Shown here: positions 25,668 through 34,816 of the stretch, piece after piece
Layout of the letters: every line of letters begins with the position of its first letter
How positions within the stretch are numbered: the first letter of the stretch is position 1
Notes under the pieces: generated by a model
The model's input: only the letters and a program-made list of their open reading frames with translations
Databases searched by the model: none
What the model was told of the DNA's origin: nothing
Made by a program: the position numbers and the translations under genes
From: Gillisella terrae
GTDB lineage: Bacteria; Pseudomonadota; Alphaproteobacteria; Rhizobiales; Rhizobiaceae
Direction: 5' to 3'
NCBI RefSeq assembly: GCF_004801395.1
Contig: NZ_SSOA01000011.1
Coordinates: 62,001-126,000 of the forward strand
Length of the DNA: 64,000 nucleotides

Positions 25668-27323
25668 TCACGCACCGCCGTATTTTCGCAGCAGTTCCGG
25701 CTCCAGCACGAGCTTGTCCAGCCAGGTGGGGTCCAGCTTTGGCACTGACGAGAAAAGCAGTTTGGAATAGGGATGGCTCGGCGTTTTTACATCCTCGCGT
25801 GTCAGGTGCTCAACCTTTTCTCCGCGATACATGACCACGATTTCGTCACAGATCGCCTCAACCACCGAAAGATCGTGACTGATGAAAATATAGGAAAGGT
25901 CGAGTTCGCGCTGCAATTCCTTGAGCAGTTCGATAATCGCTGCGGCAACAACGGTATCAAGTGCCGAGGTGATCTCGTCACAGATGATCAGCTTCGGATT
26001 GGCCGCAAGCGCCCGGGCGAAGTTGATACGCTGCTTTTGCCCGCCGGAAAGCTCGGAAGGGTGGCGATAGCGCAGCGCTTTGGGCAATTGCACCATATCG
26101 AGCAATTCTTCCACGCGCGCTGAACGCGCCTTGCCCCGAAGGCCGTGATAAAAGCTCAAAGGCCTGCCGAGAATGTCATCAATGGGTTTTGCGGGGTTGA
26201 GCGCCGTATCGGCATATTGAAAGACAATCTGCATCGTGCGCAACTGGTCGCGTGTGCGACCACGGGCGCTGTGGTCGAGTTCCTTGCCGTCGAAAACAAT
26301 ATTGCCAGCGTTGGCGGGCAGGATGCCGGCAATTGTGCGGGCCAATGTTGATTTTCCGCAGCCGGATTCGCCAATGATCCCGAGATTGCGGCCCTTTTCG
26401 ACAGACAAGCTGACCGAGCGCACCGCCTGAACAAACGGCAGGCCATTGGGCTGGATTGGTCCATAACCCGCAATGACATTCTCGATATCAAGAAGCGGGC
26501 GCTGCTTTTCCAAAGGCTGGCTGGCAAACTGCGTTTCTTTCGGCTCGAAAGCAGCCAGTAGCTCCTGCGTATAGGGATGCTTGGGCTCTGAGAGAATTGT
26601 TTGCGTTGTGCCCTCCTCCTGCACTTGGCCACCCTTGAGCACGACGATGCGATCGGCAATCTGCGCAACGACAGCGAGGTCATGCGAGACATAAACGCCT
26701 GCAATGGCACCCGCTTTCATCACCGACTTGAAGGCCCTGAGAACATCAATCTGGGTGGTCACGTCCAGCGCCGTGGTCGGCTCGTCAAAGATAACAAGCT
26801 TTGGCCCACCAATCAGCGCCATGGCTGCGGCAAGACGCTGCAACTGTCCGCCAGAAACCTGATGCGGATAGCGACTGCCAATCGTCTCGGGCGAGGGGAG
26901 GGACAGGGCCTTGAAAAGCTCGATCGCCCGCTCACGGGCCTTGTCTTGCGTCATCAGGTCATGAATGCGGGTCACTTCAATGACCTGATCCATGATCGTC
27001 TGCGAGGGATTGAAGGCAGCGGCAGCACTTTGCGGCACATAGGCCACTTCCGTGCCGCGCACGGCCGCGCGTTCGCGCTCGGAAAGTTTCGCCATGTCCT
27101 TACCGTCAACCAGAAGCGATCCATCCGAAATACGGCAGCCGGGGCGGGTGTGTCCCATCAGCGTCAAAGCAATGGTGGTTTTGCCCGAGCCGCTTTCGCC
27201 GATCAGTGCAACAATCTCGCCTTTGGCGATGTCGATATTGACGCCTTTGATGATTTCGATACGTCGACCGGAATCGGTGGTGGCCTCGACATGCAGGTTC
27301 TTGATTTCGACAAGCTTGCTCAT
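25668..27323 (-). CDS. peptide/nickel-type ABC transporter, fused double ATPase (DppDF-like)
   Basis: 551 residues containing two complete ABC ATPase domains. The first has Walker A GESGSGKTT and signature VSGGQLQRLAAAMAL; the second has Walker A GESGCGKST and signature LSGGQKQRINFARAL, each followed by a Walker B with FDEP or CDEI. This is the DppD/DppF pair fused in one chain, as in many rhizobial peptide-family importers. It energises uptake by the two permeases upstream. The ATG at 27323 lies one base after the permease stop. The substrate is set by the binding protein at 29457-31058. Confidence 0.93.
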   Translation of the reverse strand: MSKLVEIKNLHVEATTDSGRRIEIIKGVNIDIAKGEIVALIGESGSGKTTIALTLMGHTRPGCRISDGSLLVDGKDMAKLSERERAAVRGTEVAYVPQSAAAAFNPSQTIMDQVIEVTRIHDLMTQDKARERAIELFKALSLPSPETIGSRYPHQVSGGQLQRLAAAMALIGGPKLVIFDEPTTALDVTTQIDVLRAFKSVMKAGAIAGVYVSHDLAVVAQIADRIVVLKGGQVQEEGTTQTILSEPKHPYTQELLAAFEPKETQFASQPLEKQRPLLDIENVIAGYGPIQPNGLPFVQAVRSVSLSVEKGRNLGIIGESGCGKSTLARTIAGILPANAGNIVFDGKELDHSARGRTRDQLRTMQIVFQYADTALNPAKPIDDILGRPLSFYHGLRGKARSARVEELLDMVQLPKALRYRHPSELSGGQKQRINFARALAANPKLIICDEITSALDTVVAAAIIELLKELQRELDLSYIFISHDLSVVEAICDEIVVMYRGEKVEHLTREDVKTPSHPYSKLLFSSVPKLDPTWLDKLVLEPELLRKYGGA

Positions 27324-27324
27324 G

Positions 27325-28176
27325 TCAGACGCTCCGGTCACGGATCTTGCGGGGAAGGTTATCGATCAGCAGGTTGACGCTGATTGTCAGGCTGGCAATG
27401 GCTATGGATGGCGCGATGACGGCCGCCGAGCCGAATGACAGTCCCTGAATATTCTCATGCACAAGCGCACCCCAGTCCGCCAGCGGTGGCTGCACGCCAA
27501 GGCCAAGAAACGACAAGCCCGACAACAGCAGAACAATGAAGACGAAACGAAGCCCGAAATCAGCCAGCACCGGGCGAATGATATTGGGCAGGATTTCCGA
27601 CACCGCCAGATAAAGGGTATTTTCACCGCGAATGCGGGCAACCGTGACGAAATCCATAGTGTTGACGTTCACAGACAGTGCGCGGGCAAAGCGATAGGAG
27701 CCGGGGATATAGATAACGGCAAGCGTCATGATGAGAGCAGGGAGCGACGAGCCGACGGCTGCCACAACCACCAGACCGAAAAGCTTGCTGGGGATGGAAA
27801 TCATCGCATCCATGAAGCGGCTGAGTGCGGTGTCAAACCAGCCGCCGATAACGGCCGCCGCCATGCCAAGAATGACACCGCTGCTTGCGGCAATCAGCAC
27901 GCTGGCGAGCGCGATTCCGAGCGTGTAGCGTGCACCCAGAATGATGCGCGACAGCACATCGCGGCCAAGATAGTCCGAACCGAGCCAAAACTTGGAACTG
28001 ATCGGGCCAAAATAATCCATATCGACGATCTTGCCGATCGGATAGGGCGCGATATGAGGACCAAGGATGGCCACGGCCGACCAGAAGAGGATGACCAAAA
28101 GGGCCAGCATACCAACAGGGCTGAACGTGTAACCGAAAAAGCCGGGGCGGGAGGTTGACGGGGCGCTTTGCGTCAT
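27325..28176 (-). CDS. ABC transporter permease (DppC-like)
   Basis: 283 residues from the ATG at 28176, which overlaps the stop of the preceding permease (TGATG). It has an N-terminal transmembrane segment (FSPVGMLALLVILFWSAVAI), the OppC-type lumenal segment GTDYLGRDV-like (LGSDYLGRDVLSRIILGARY) and the membrane-domain EAA-like loop near RALSVNVNTMDFVTVARIRG. About six transmembrane segments are apparent. It pairs with the DppB-like permease to form the channel of the peptide-family importer. Confidence 0.93.
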   Translation of the reverse strand: MTQSAPSTSRPGFFGYTFSPVGMLALLVILFWSAVAILGPHIAPYPIGKIVDMDYFGPISSKFWLGSDYLGRDVLSRIILGARYTLGIALASVLIAASSGVILGMAAAVIGGWFDTALSRFMDAMISIPSKLFGLVVVAAVGSSLPALIMTLAVIYIPGSYRFARALSVNVNTMDFVTVARIRGENTLYLAVSEILPNIIRPVLADFGLRFVFIVLLLSGLSFLGLGVQPPLADWGALVHENIQGLSFGSAAVIAPSIAIASLTISVNLLIDNLPRKIRDRSV

Positions 28177-29126
28177 CAGCGGAGCCTCGGATTGGAGAGA
28201 ATTGCGACAATATCGGCAATCGTAATCAGGATCAGATAGCCGAGACAAAAGATCAGGGCGCAGGTCTGTATCAACGGCAGGTCGCGGGTCGCAACCGCAT
28301 CGACCATGAGTTTGGCGATGCCGGGATAGTTGAAGATGGTTTCGATGATGATCACCCCGCCGATGAGATAGGAGAGCGAAAGCGCAAGCGCGTTGACAAT
28401 GGGGCCGAGCGAGTTGGGCAGAGCGTGCTTCAGCACAATGCGGCGGCGCGACGCCCCCTTCAGCAATGCCATCTCGACATAAGGTGTCGAGAGCGTCTCA
28501 ATAACGGCGGCGCGCGTCATGCGGATGATCTGGGCCGACACCACAAAGGTCAGCGTCACAACCGGCATTGCATACATCCGTAACAGATCCGCAAACGAAT
28601 GCACCTCGTTGACAAAAGAAATCGCAGGCAGCCATTTCAGATAAACCGCAAAGATCAGCACCGCCGTCGAAGCCACCACAAATTCCGGCACGGAAATCAC
28701 GCCAATGGTCAGCACGGTGACGATACGGTCATAGATCGAACCGCGCATCACCGCGGCGGTAATGCCCAGTGTGAGCGCGAGCGGAACAGAAACAAGTGCT
28801 GTGATACCCGCAAGCTCCATGGTGTTGACAAACCGGTCGCCGATCAATTTGGCGATGGGCATGTTATTGGCGTAAGACGTGCCGAGATCACCGGTCAGAA
28901 CGCCTGCGATCCAGCGCAAAAAGCGAAAGACGGCAGGTTGGTCCAGATGCATGGCATGGCGAAGTCCCGCCACGGCTTCCGGCGTGGCAGCTTGACCGAG
29001 GAGAATGGCGGCAGTGTCGCCGGGGAGCATGTTCGTGGCGAAGAAAACCGCAAACGACACAATAAGGAGGGTGATCAGGCTTAAGAAAAGCCGCTTTCCG
29101 ACCATGCTTGCGATTTCAGCGTTCAT
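28176..29126 (-). CDS. ABC transporter permease (DppB-like)
   Basis: 316 residues. ATG at 29126 follows GGAG with seven bases between. The N-terminal segment (GKRLFLSLITLLIVSFAVFF) and the following LPGDTAAILLGQAATPEAVA are typical of DppB/OppB proteins, as are the EAA loop residues around MTRAAVIETLSTPYVEMALL and the C-terminal GVIIIETIFNYPGIAKLMVD. It is the first permease of the operon, downstream of the binding-protein gene and a hairpin. Confidence 0.93.
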   Translation of the reverse strand: MNAEIASMVGKRLFLSLITLLIVSFAVFFATNMLPGDTAAILLGQAATPEAVAGLRHAMHLDQPAVFRFLRWIAGVLTGDLGTSYANNMPIAKLIGDRFVNTMELAGITALVSVPLALTLGITAAVMRGSIYDRIVTVLTIGVISVPEFVVASTAVLIFAVYLKWLPAISFVNEVHSFADLLRMYAMPVVTLTFVVSAQIIRMTRAAVIETLSTPYVEMALLKGASRRRIVLKHALPNSLGPIVNALALSLSYLIGGVIIIETIFNYPGIAKLMVDAVATRDLPLIQTCALIFCLGYLILITIADIVAILSNPRLR

Positions 29127-29456
29127 AAAAATCTCCAACCGTGTTTTGCAGCACAGCAGCCACGCCGTTTTTTAGGATTACTCGTTGTTTTCGTCTGTCT
29201 TTTCTGGAAATAAGATCGCCCTTCTTCCTGACAAACTCCAAAGCATCCCTTGCAGAAACATGCTGTGGCTTGGCTGACCTGGCTTGGCTGTCTTGATTTG
29301 ACTGTCTTGGCGCCCCTGACGGGCATTCCACCAAAGGAAACCGGCTGCTATGGCAGGACAGATGCAAGATGACCTTCAGCCCCCTTACATGTCACATCAT
29401 CAACAGTCGGCGCGGAGGACACAAGCCCTCCGCCACCATTTACGACGTCACGGCAA
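29127..29456 (-). other. gap between binding protein and permease genes with a stem-loop
   Basis: No gene. On the minus strand, just after the binding-protein stop, GCGGAGG and CCTCCGC (29412-29418 and 29427-29433) form a seven-base stem with an eight-base loop. Such a hairpin after a solute-binding-protein gene commonly stabilises the upstream message or attenuates readthrough, giving more binding protein than permease. A short imperfect direct repeat (TGGCTTGGCTG twice) lies at about 29268-29303. Confidence 0.5.
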
Positions 29457-31058
29457 TCAGGATTCCAGCCAGATATATTCCGCCATCGCATAGCCCATCA
29501 TACCACCAAGCGGATTGGGCAGCAGCCCCTTCACCTTGCTGGAGATGCCATCAGCATTGGTTGAGTAGGCCGGGATGATGGTGCCGGCCTCGTCCGAAAT
29601 CATGGTCTGCATCTCGTTGTAAATCTCGTGACGCTTGGCCTGATCGAGCATTCCGCGTGCTTCCAGCATCAGCGAGTCGAACTTGGGCGACTTGTACTGG
29701 CTTTCGTTCCACGGTGCATCAGACGAGTAAAGCAGTGAGAAGTAGATGTCCGGTGTAGGCCGTGGGTTGATATTGCCGAAATGGATGGGTGCCTTGAGCC
29801 AGTACTTGTCCCAGTAACCATCAGATGGCACGCGCTGAACATCAAGCTTCAGCCCGACCTCAGCGGCAGAGGACTGGATGATCATCGCCATGTCGATAGA
29901 GTAGTCGGCAGCTTCAGAGGCAATGACCGGGATAGACTGACCGAGAACACCTGCCTTCTGGAAATAGTGCTTGGCCTTGTCGGGATCGAATGCCTTGGGC
30001 TTCAGGTTTGGATTGTGGTAAACATTGGCCTTGGAAATCGGTTGATCGTTGCCGATTTCACCATAGCCGCGCAGCGCTGCCGCAATGATCTGCTCACGAT
30101 CCACGATATGCTTCATGCCCATGACGAAATCGGGCTTATTCATATCGAGACGGATATTCAGGTTGGTATAGGTGCCAACAGTCGATTTCACCAGCTCAAA
30201 ACCCTTTTGGGCTTCAACCAGCTTGGCCGAGCGCGGGTCGACGGCGGAGGCAAATTGAATATCGCCTGCAAGCAAAGCGTTGACGCGGGCACTGGTATCG
30301 GAGATCGCAAAGAATTCGAAGGAATCGAGGTTTGGCAGACCCGGCTTCCAGTAATTCTTGTTCTTCTTGACGATAGAACGAACGCCCGGCTCAAAGGTTT
30401 CAAGCACAAAAGCACCGGTGCCAACGCCCTTGGAGAAGTCGGTGGTGCCATCCTGGACGATCATGAACTGGTGCAACGCCAGAATGAAAGGCAGGTCGGC
30501 GTTGGCTGCCTTGAGCACAATTTCGATGGTCAGGGGGTCAATTGCCTTGATTTCTGTCATCTGGGCAGCGATCTTGGCAACCTTCGAGCCGACGGCAGGA
30601 TCGAGATGACGCTTCAGGGCAAACACCACGTCGGCAGAGGTCAGGGCCTTGCCATTATGGAAGGTCACGCCCTTGCGCAGCGTCACGGTCCAGGTCTTGG
30701 CATCCTTGGTTTCAAGCTTTTCAGCAAGCTCCATCTGGGGATCGCCGGTTACATCGATGAAGGTCAGACGGTTATATAGTGAGCAGCAGCGCACATAGTC
30801 TGTGCTGAGAGCGGCCTTGGCCGGATCAAGCGTATCGGCGTTGGAGGCCGAAATACCAGCCGCCTTCAAATGACCACCCGAGACCGGCGTTGCAGCAACC
30901 GCGCGTTCGGCACGACTGAAAACCGCTCCGCCAGCCGAGAGCGCGACACCGCCGGCCAGCATCATCTTGAGAAGATCGCGTCGAGAGGCCCCGCGACGAA
31001 TGGCGTCTTCGACGCGGGCGTCGTCGGATTTGGTCCAGTTGGTAATGGTATCGGTCAT
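29457..31058 (-). CDS. peptide/amine-type ABC transporter substrate-binding protein (SBP_bac_5)
   Basis: 533 residues from the ATG at 31058, which follows AAGGGGAAT; a longer frame upstream is not supported. The N-terminus carries a twin-arginine-like export signal (GASRRDLLKMMLAGGVALSA with RR), ending near AVAATPVSGG. The mature protein is a cluster C binding protein with LDPAKAALSTDYVRCCSLYN, WTVTLRKGVTFHNGKALTSA and DVVFALKRHLDPAVGSK. It begins the importer operon. The ligand is likely a peptide or an amino-acid derivative, in view of the neighbouring oxidases, aminotransferase and deacetylase. Confidence 0.93.
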   Translation of the reverse strand: MTDTITNWTKSDDARVEDAIRRGASRRDLLKMMLAGGVALSAGGAVFSRAERAVAATPVSGGHLKAAGISASNADTLDPAKAALSTDYVRCCSLYNRLTFIDVTGDPQMELAEKLETKDAKTWTVTLRKGVTFHNGKALTSADVVFALKRHLDPAVGSKVAKIAAQMTEIKAIDPLTIEIVLKAANADLPFILALHQFMIVQDGTTDFSKGVGTGAFVLETFEPGVRSIVKKNKNYWKPGLPNLDSFEFFAISDTSARVNALLAGDIQFASAVDPRSAKLVEAQKGFELVKSTVGTYTNLNIRLDMNKPDFVMGMKHIVDREQIIAAALRGYGEIGNDQPISKANVYHNPNLKPKAFDPDKAKHYFQKAGVLGQSIPVIASEAADYSIDMAMIIQSSAAEVGLKLDVQRVPSDGYWDKYWLKAPIHFGNINPRPTPDIYFSLLYSSDAPWNESQYKSPKFDSLMLEARGMLDQAKRHEIYNEMQTMISDEAGTIIPAYSTNADGISSKVKGLLPNPLGGMMGYAMAEYIWLES

Positions 31059-31489
31059 GTCATTCCCCTTCTTTGTTTTGATTGGGTGACGTCCGTCTTG
31101 TGCGGACTTCCCGGCCCTGGTGAATTCTGGCTCAAAGTACCTTGTGTCTGCGCCTTCTCCCATTGATGCACCGTGACCGGCGCAGGCGCTTTGGTTCTAC
31201 CACGGTCAGATCCGTGTCTTGCTTTTGCCAAAAGGCTGATTTCAGTCTCCGGCCTTGTTGTTACAGCACCGTGCGGCATATATGGCGCACAAAGGATGCT
31301 GTAACGCTTTTAATCTGCTGCATAATTTTCTTCTTAAAACGATCCCGATTTAAGGAATTATGCAGTAGCAGTGTGTCATGTTCGCCGCGGCGTATCGTTT
31401 GATTTGGTCCATAAAAGCAGCATAAAATTGCGAACTTGGTTCCTGCGACGATATTTCGGCGAAATGGTGCCGCAGGCCATTTCTATTTC
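31059..31489. other. gap holding the importer promoter and RIME copy 3
   Basis: 431 bases without a gene between the binding-protein start and the aminotransferase stop. It contains the mosaic repeat at 31262-31368. The importer promoter is presumably in 31059-31260, but I see no convincing -35/-10 pair. Confidence 0.5.
31262..31368 (+). repeat. RIME-like mosaic intergenic repeat, copy 3
   Basis: 107 bases: module 1 from TACAGCACCGTGCGG to GGATGCTGTA, a spacer CGCTTTTAATCTG, then module 2 CTGCATAATTTTC, TTAAAAC/GATTTAA arms and AATTATGCAGTAG. It is the closest full-length match to the copy at 46930. Confidence 0.8.
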
Positions 31490-32863
31490 TCAGGCCATTG
31501 CCTGCCGAATGTCTGCATCATTCAGGGTCTGGTCGAGCGTCTGACGTGTCCTCTCAACAATCGCGTCAATATCGGCATCCGTGCAGCACAGCGGCGGTGC
31601 ATAGCCAAGCACGCCCTGCGGAAAGGCGCGGATGACAAGGCCATTTTCCCATGCGCGGTCAAAAATGCGCCGCGCTGGCTGGCTGGCTGGCGGAAGCGGG
31701 GTCTTCTTCGCCTTGTCGGTCACAAGCTCGACACCATAAAGCATGCCCCGGCCACGAATGTCGCCGACCAGCGGGTGATCCCGAAGGGTGTTGAGCCCCT
31801 CAAGCAGCCGCTTGCCAGCCTTTACGCCATTATCAAGAAGTCCACCCTCGTAGAGTTTCAGCACTTCCAGCGCCACCGCAGCACTGACAGGATGGGCGGA
31901 ATAGGTAAAGCCATGGCCAACCGCTGTTTCGCCTGCACCATCGGCAATCACGTCATAGACATGATCGGCCATGAAGACTGCGCCCATTGGCACATAGCCA
32001 GAGGTAAGGCCCTTGGCGACCGTCATCATGTCGGGCACAATGCCCTCATCTGCACAGGCAAAAAGCGGACCGGTGCGGCCAAAGCCGGTGATGACTTCAT
32101 CGGCGATAAAGAGCACGCCGTAATGGGAGCACAGATCGCGCATGGCCTTGATCCAACCCTTAGGCGGCACAATAACGCCGCCGGAACCTTGGATGGGTTC
32201 GGCATAAAATGCTGCCACGCGATCCGGGCCAATCTCCTCAATTTTCGCCTTCAGCGCGGCCAGCGAGGCCGCAATGATTGTTTCATCGTCAGAGCCGACC
32301 GGATTACGATAAGGATAGGGCGAGGCAATCTTGTGCTGCCAGTCGAAAGGCAGGCCGAAACCAGCGTGGAAGGCAGGAAGCGCCGTCAGCCCGGCACCGA
32401 CCGTGCTGGACCCATGATAGCCCTGCTGGATCGAAATAAACTGATCGCGCTGTGGCTGGCCCTTGGCATTCCAGTAATACCGGACGAAACGGATGGTGGA
32501 ATCCACCGCATCGGAGCCGCCAAGGGTAAAATAAACCCGGTTGAGATCGCCCGGTGCCCGCTCCGCCAGTTCAGCAGCAAGTCGAATTGCGGGTTCCGAG
32601 CCGAGATCGAAATAGCCGGTGGCATAGGGAAGCTCACGCAGCTGCTTTGTTGCGGCCTCAATAATGCTCTCATGGCCATAGCCCGCATTCACGCACCACA
32701 GACCGGCAAAACCATCAACCAACTGATGGCCATTGGCTTCGGTGACCGTTGCACCGGAGGCCGATTTCAGCACACGCACGCCCTGCCGCTCATGCCCACG
32801 ATAGGAGGCAACTGGGTGAATAAGATGGGCACGATCGAGTTCGATCAGGGAATTGGCGAGCAT
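31490..32863 (-). CDS. class III aminotransferase (putrescine/beta-alanine:pyruvate type)
   Basis: 457 residues of the omega-aminotransferase family. It shows the N-terminal G-x-D-GLWCVNAGYGH block (FAGLWCVNAGYGHESI), FTLGGSDAVDSTIRFVRYYW at the cofactor phosphate site, AFYAEPIQGSGGVIVPP, the ring-stacking aspartate in VLFIADEVITGFGRTG and the PLP lysine in MTVAKGLTSGYVP. The pattern matches rhizobial enzymes such as SpuC-like putrescine-pyruvate and beta-alanine-pyruvate aminotransferases. The product aldehyde could be handled by the GabD-like dehydrogenase nearby. Its stop lies beside a repeat-rich gap; no partner gene is overlapped. Confidence 0.88.
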   Translation of the reverse strand: MLANSLIELDRAHLIHPVASYRGHERQGVRVLKSASGATVTEANGHQLVDGFAGLWCVNAGYGHESIIEAATKQLRELPYATGYFDLGSEPAIRLAAELAERAPGDLNRVYFTLGGSDAVDSTIRFVRYYWNAKGQPQRDQFISIQQGYHGSSTVGAGLTALPAFHAGFGLPFDWQHKIASPYPYRNPVGSDDETIIAASLAALKAKIEEIGPDRVAAFYAEPIQGSGGVIVPPKGWIKAMRDLCSHYGVLFIADEVITGFGRTGPLFACADEGIVPDMMTVAKGLTSGYVPMGAVFMADHVYDVIADGAGETAVGHGFTYSAHPVSAAVALEVLKLYEGGLLDNGVKAGKRLLEGLNTLRDHPLVGDIRGRGMLYGVELVTDKAKKTPLPPASQPARRIFDRAWENGLVIRAFPQGVLGYAPPLCCTDADIDAIVERTRQTLDQTLNDADIRQAMA

Positions 32864-32907
32864 GGACGTTCTCCGGTTTGCTTTTGCTTTTTTGAGTTTG
32901 TCAATTT

Positions 32908-32945
32908 GGGAAAACCGGAAACCACTTTTCCCTGATAAACTCTAG
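32908..32945. repeat. GGGAAAA...TTTTCCC palindrome at a stop codon, copy 1
   Basis: GGGAAAACCGGAAACCACTT continues into TTCCCTGATAAACTCTAG. The final CTA supplies the TAG stop of the GNAT gene. Similar elements sit at the stops of 38853 and 41548. It can form a terminator-like hairpin. Confidence 0.7.
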
Positions 32946-33793
32946 CCGAGGGCCTGGCTGACAAGGGCGTAAATTTTATGCTGGTGCTGTTGGGCATCTT
33001 CGATCAAAGGACGACGCATGGTTACACCGCCGCCAACATGGCCAAGACCGATCTCGGCAAGCCACGGTGCAAGCTCGGCTTCACTTGCCGTGTCGATCCG
33101 TATAAATGAGCCCTGGCGAGAGGACACGAAATACGCAATCAGTGCTTTGGCTGTTTCCAGGTCTGGCGCAATAACAGGGCCAACAACTTCACCGCGCCCA
33201 AAAGGACGAATGGCCGCCCAGCCAACGATCTCATCTCCCTTGCGCACCACGGCAAACTTGCCACGCTCCAGCAGCGCATCAAAGAGGGCTGAACGATCAG
33301 CATTATATGCTTTATGATCCAGCGCTCTGACAGCGGCAATGTCCTTGGCCTGCATGTCTTCAACGCCTTGCGGAGGTGCAACGGTATGAACATCGCCCTG
33401 GTGCTGGCGAATGGTGCCTGTGGCAACAAACCCCAGTTTTTCGTAGAGTGGCAGGCCTTCCTTTGTGGCAATCAGGCGCAAAGGCCGCTTTCCGGCCAAC
33501 TCAAACGCCCGCTCCATGAGCTTGCGCCCAAGGCCAAGTCCCCGCATGGACTTATCGACGATCACCATGTTGATCGTCGCAAAATCATCACCAAAGGGGC
33601 TGACAAAGATCGTACCGACAACGCGACCCTTACCGTCAGTCGCGACAGCACCCTTACTCAATTGATGCACCATCAACCAGTCCTCAGGACGGTGCGGCCA
33701 GCTTTCGGCGCGTGACAGCATAACGGCTTCGTCAAGATGCTCTGGCCCGAAGGCAACGAGGTCGATCTGGTTTTGCTCGATCTGGTTTTGCAT
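32942..33793 (-). CDS. double-GNAT acetyltransferase, paralogue of 40661-41548
   Basis: 283 residues from the ATG at 33793, favoured because GGAA lies seven bases upstream. The N-terminal GNAT domain (about 10-135) contains SWPHRPEDWLMVHQL and the acetyl-CoA loop VDKSMRGLGLGRKLMERAFE. The C-terminal half (AFGF-like acetyltransferase domain, about 150-260) contains FAVVRKGDEIVGWAAIRPFG and GRGEVVGPVIAPDLETAKAL. The same architecture and the WPHR-EDW motif recur in the second copy 7 kb away. The acetyl acceptor is unknown; amine or amino-acid N-acetylation would fit the neighbouring deacetylase. Confidence 0.85.
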   Translation of the reverse strand: MQNQIEQNQIDLVAFGPEHLDEAVMLSRAESWPHRPEDWLMVHQLSKGAVATDGKGRVVGTIFVSPFGDDFATINMVIVDKSMRGLGLGRKLMERAFELAGKRPLRLIATKEGLPLYEKLGFVATGTIRQHQGDVHTVAPPQGVEDMQAKDIAAVRALDHKAYNADRSALFDALLERGKFAVVRKGDEIVGWAAIRPFGRGEVVGPVIAPDLETAKALIAYFVSSRQGSFIRIDTASEAELAPWLAEIGLGHVGGGVTMRRPLIEDAQQHQHKIYALVSQALG

Positions 33794-34103
33794 GGACATT
33801 TCCTTTCGTCACCTGAAGTCTCGGACAAGATGGAGAAGCTATTCATCTGAATGCCGAGGCTCACGCGCTATCTTCCGCCGAAGCGCAAGGCCGACGCGGC
33901 ATCTTATGCTGTGACTGCGCCGGGCCATGCCTGAGAAGCGCGCCTTGCCGAGCGTGAAAGACGGTCTGGTGTGCAATAGTGTGCCAAACGAAGCAGCAGA
34001 TTAAAAACTTTGTGCTTTTCCGATGGGTCAATTCGGCCCACCGACGCGGCATGACCCGTCCTATGATGGGTGCATTGAAACAAAACGCCAGAGGAAGAAC
34101 TTA
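33794..34103. other. divergent intergenic region, nothing recognised
   Basis: 310 bases between the leftward GNAT gene and the rightward HAD gene. It must hold promoters for both, but I see no clear element apart from an AGAGGAAG ribosome binding site near 34093. Confidence 0.5.
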
Positions 34104-34769
34104 ATGGCCATTCGCCCAAAATATGTGTCCTTCGACTGCTACGGCACGCTGATCCATTTCGATATGGCCGGTGCCGCCCGCGATCTTTACGGCGACCAGC
34201 TCGATGAGCAGGCCATGCAGAAGTTCATCAGAAACTTCTCCGCCTATCGCCTTGACGAAATCATGGGGGCCTGGAAACCCTATGCGGAAGTGGTGCACAA
34301 CTCTCTCTCGCGCACCTGCAAAGCCAACGGCGTTACATTCAAGGACGAAGACGCGCAAATGGTCTATGAGCGCGTACCAACCTGGGGGCCGCACGCGGAT
34401 GTTCCGGCGGGTCTGGCCAAAGTGGCCAAGGAAATTCCATTGGTCATTCTCTCCAATGCCATGAATTCGCAAATCATGTCGAATGTCGAAAAGCTCGGAG
34501 CCCCCTTCCACGCCGTCTACACGGCCGAGCAGGCGCAAGCCTATAAGCCACGCTTCAAGGCATTTGAATATATGCTGGACATGCTAGGTTGTGGCCCCGA
34601 AGACGTACTGCATGTCTCCTCCTCCTTCCGCTATGATCTCATGTCTGCGCACGATCTTGGCTTCAAGAACAAGGTTTGGGTCAATCGTGGTCACGAGCCA
34701 GCCAACCCTTATTATGGCTACACCGAAATCGCCGACATTTCCGGGCTTCCGGGTGTGGTCGGTCTCTGA
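34104..34769 (+). CDS. HAD-superfamily hydrolase, haloacid dehalogenase type II-like
   Basis: 221 residues starting MAIRPKYVSFDCYGTLIHF, where the first aspartate of the DxxxT motif is Asp11 in FDCYGT. The second motif is VILSNAMNSQI (serine/threonine motif), and the third and fourth are the lysine in YKPRFKAFEYML and HVSSSFRYDLMSAHDLG. The size and the ACGCGGADV-like WGPHADVPAGLAKVAKE match haloacid dehalogenase type II and related phosphatases. AGAGGAAG precedes the ATG. It is followed after 47 bases by the FAD oxidoreductase and is probably co-transcribed. Genuine dehalogenase activity is not implied. Confidence 0.85.
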   Translation: MAIRPKYVSFDCYGTLIHFDMAGAARDLYGDQLDEQAMQKFIRNFSAYRLDEIMGAWKPYAEVVHNSLSRTCKANGVTFKDEDAQMVYERVPTWGPHADVPAGLAKVAKEIPLVILSNAMNSQIMSNVEKLGAPFHAVYTAEQAQAYKPRFKAFEYMLDMLGCGPEDVLHVSSSFRYDLMSAHDLGFKNKVWVNRGHEPANPYYGYTEIADISGLPGVVGL

Positions 34770-34816
34770 TCCCAACCATCGACAATCAAGCAAAGCAGGA
34801 AGCAAAGGCAAAGCCG

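Noticed and set aside
31436..32935. 499-codon open frame on the plus strand opposite the class III aminotransferase
   Set aside because: It is a mirror of a GC-rich real gene. The translation is Arg/His/Gly-rich without any domain, and the minus-strand gene has full family motifs.
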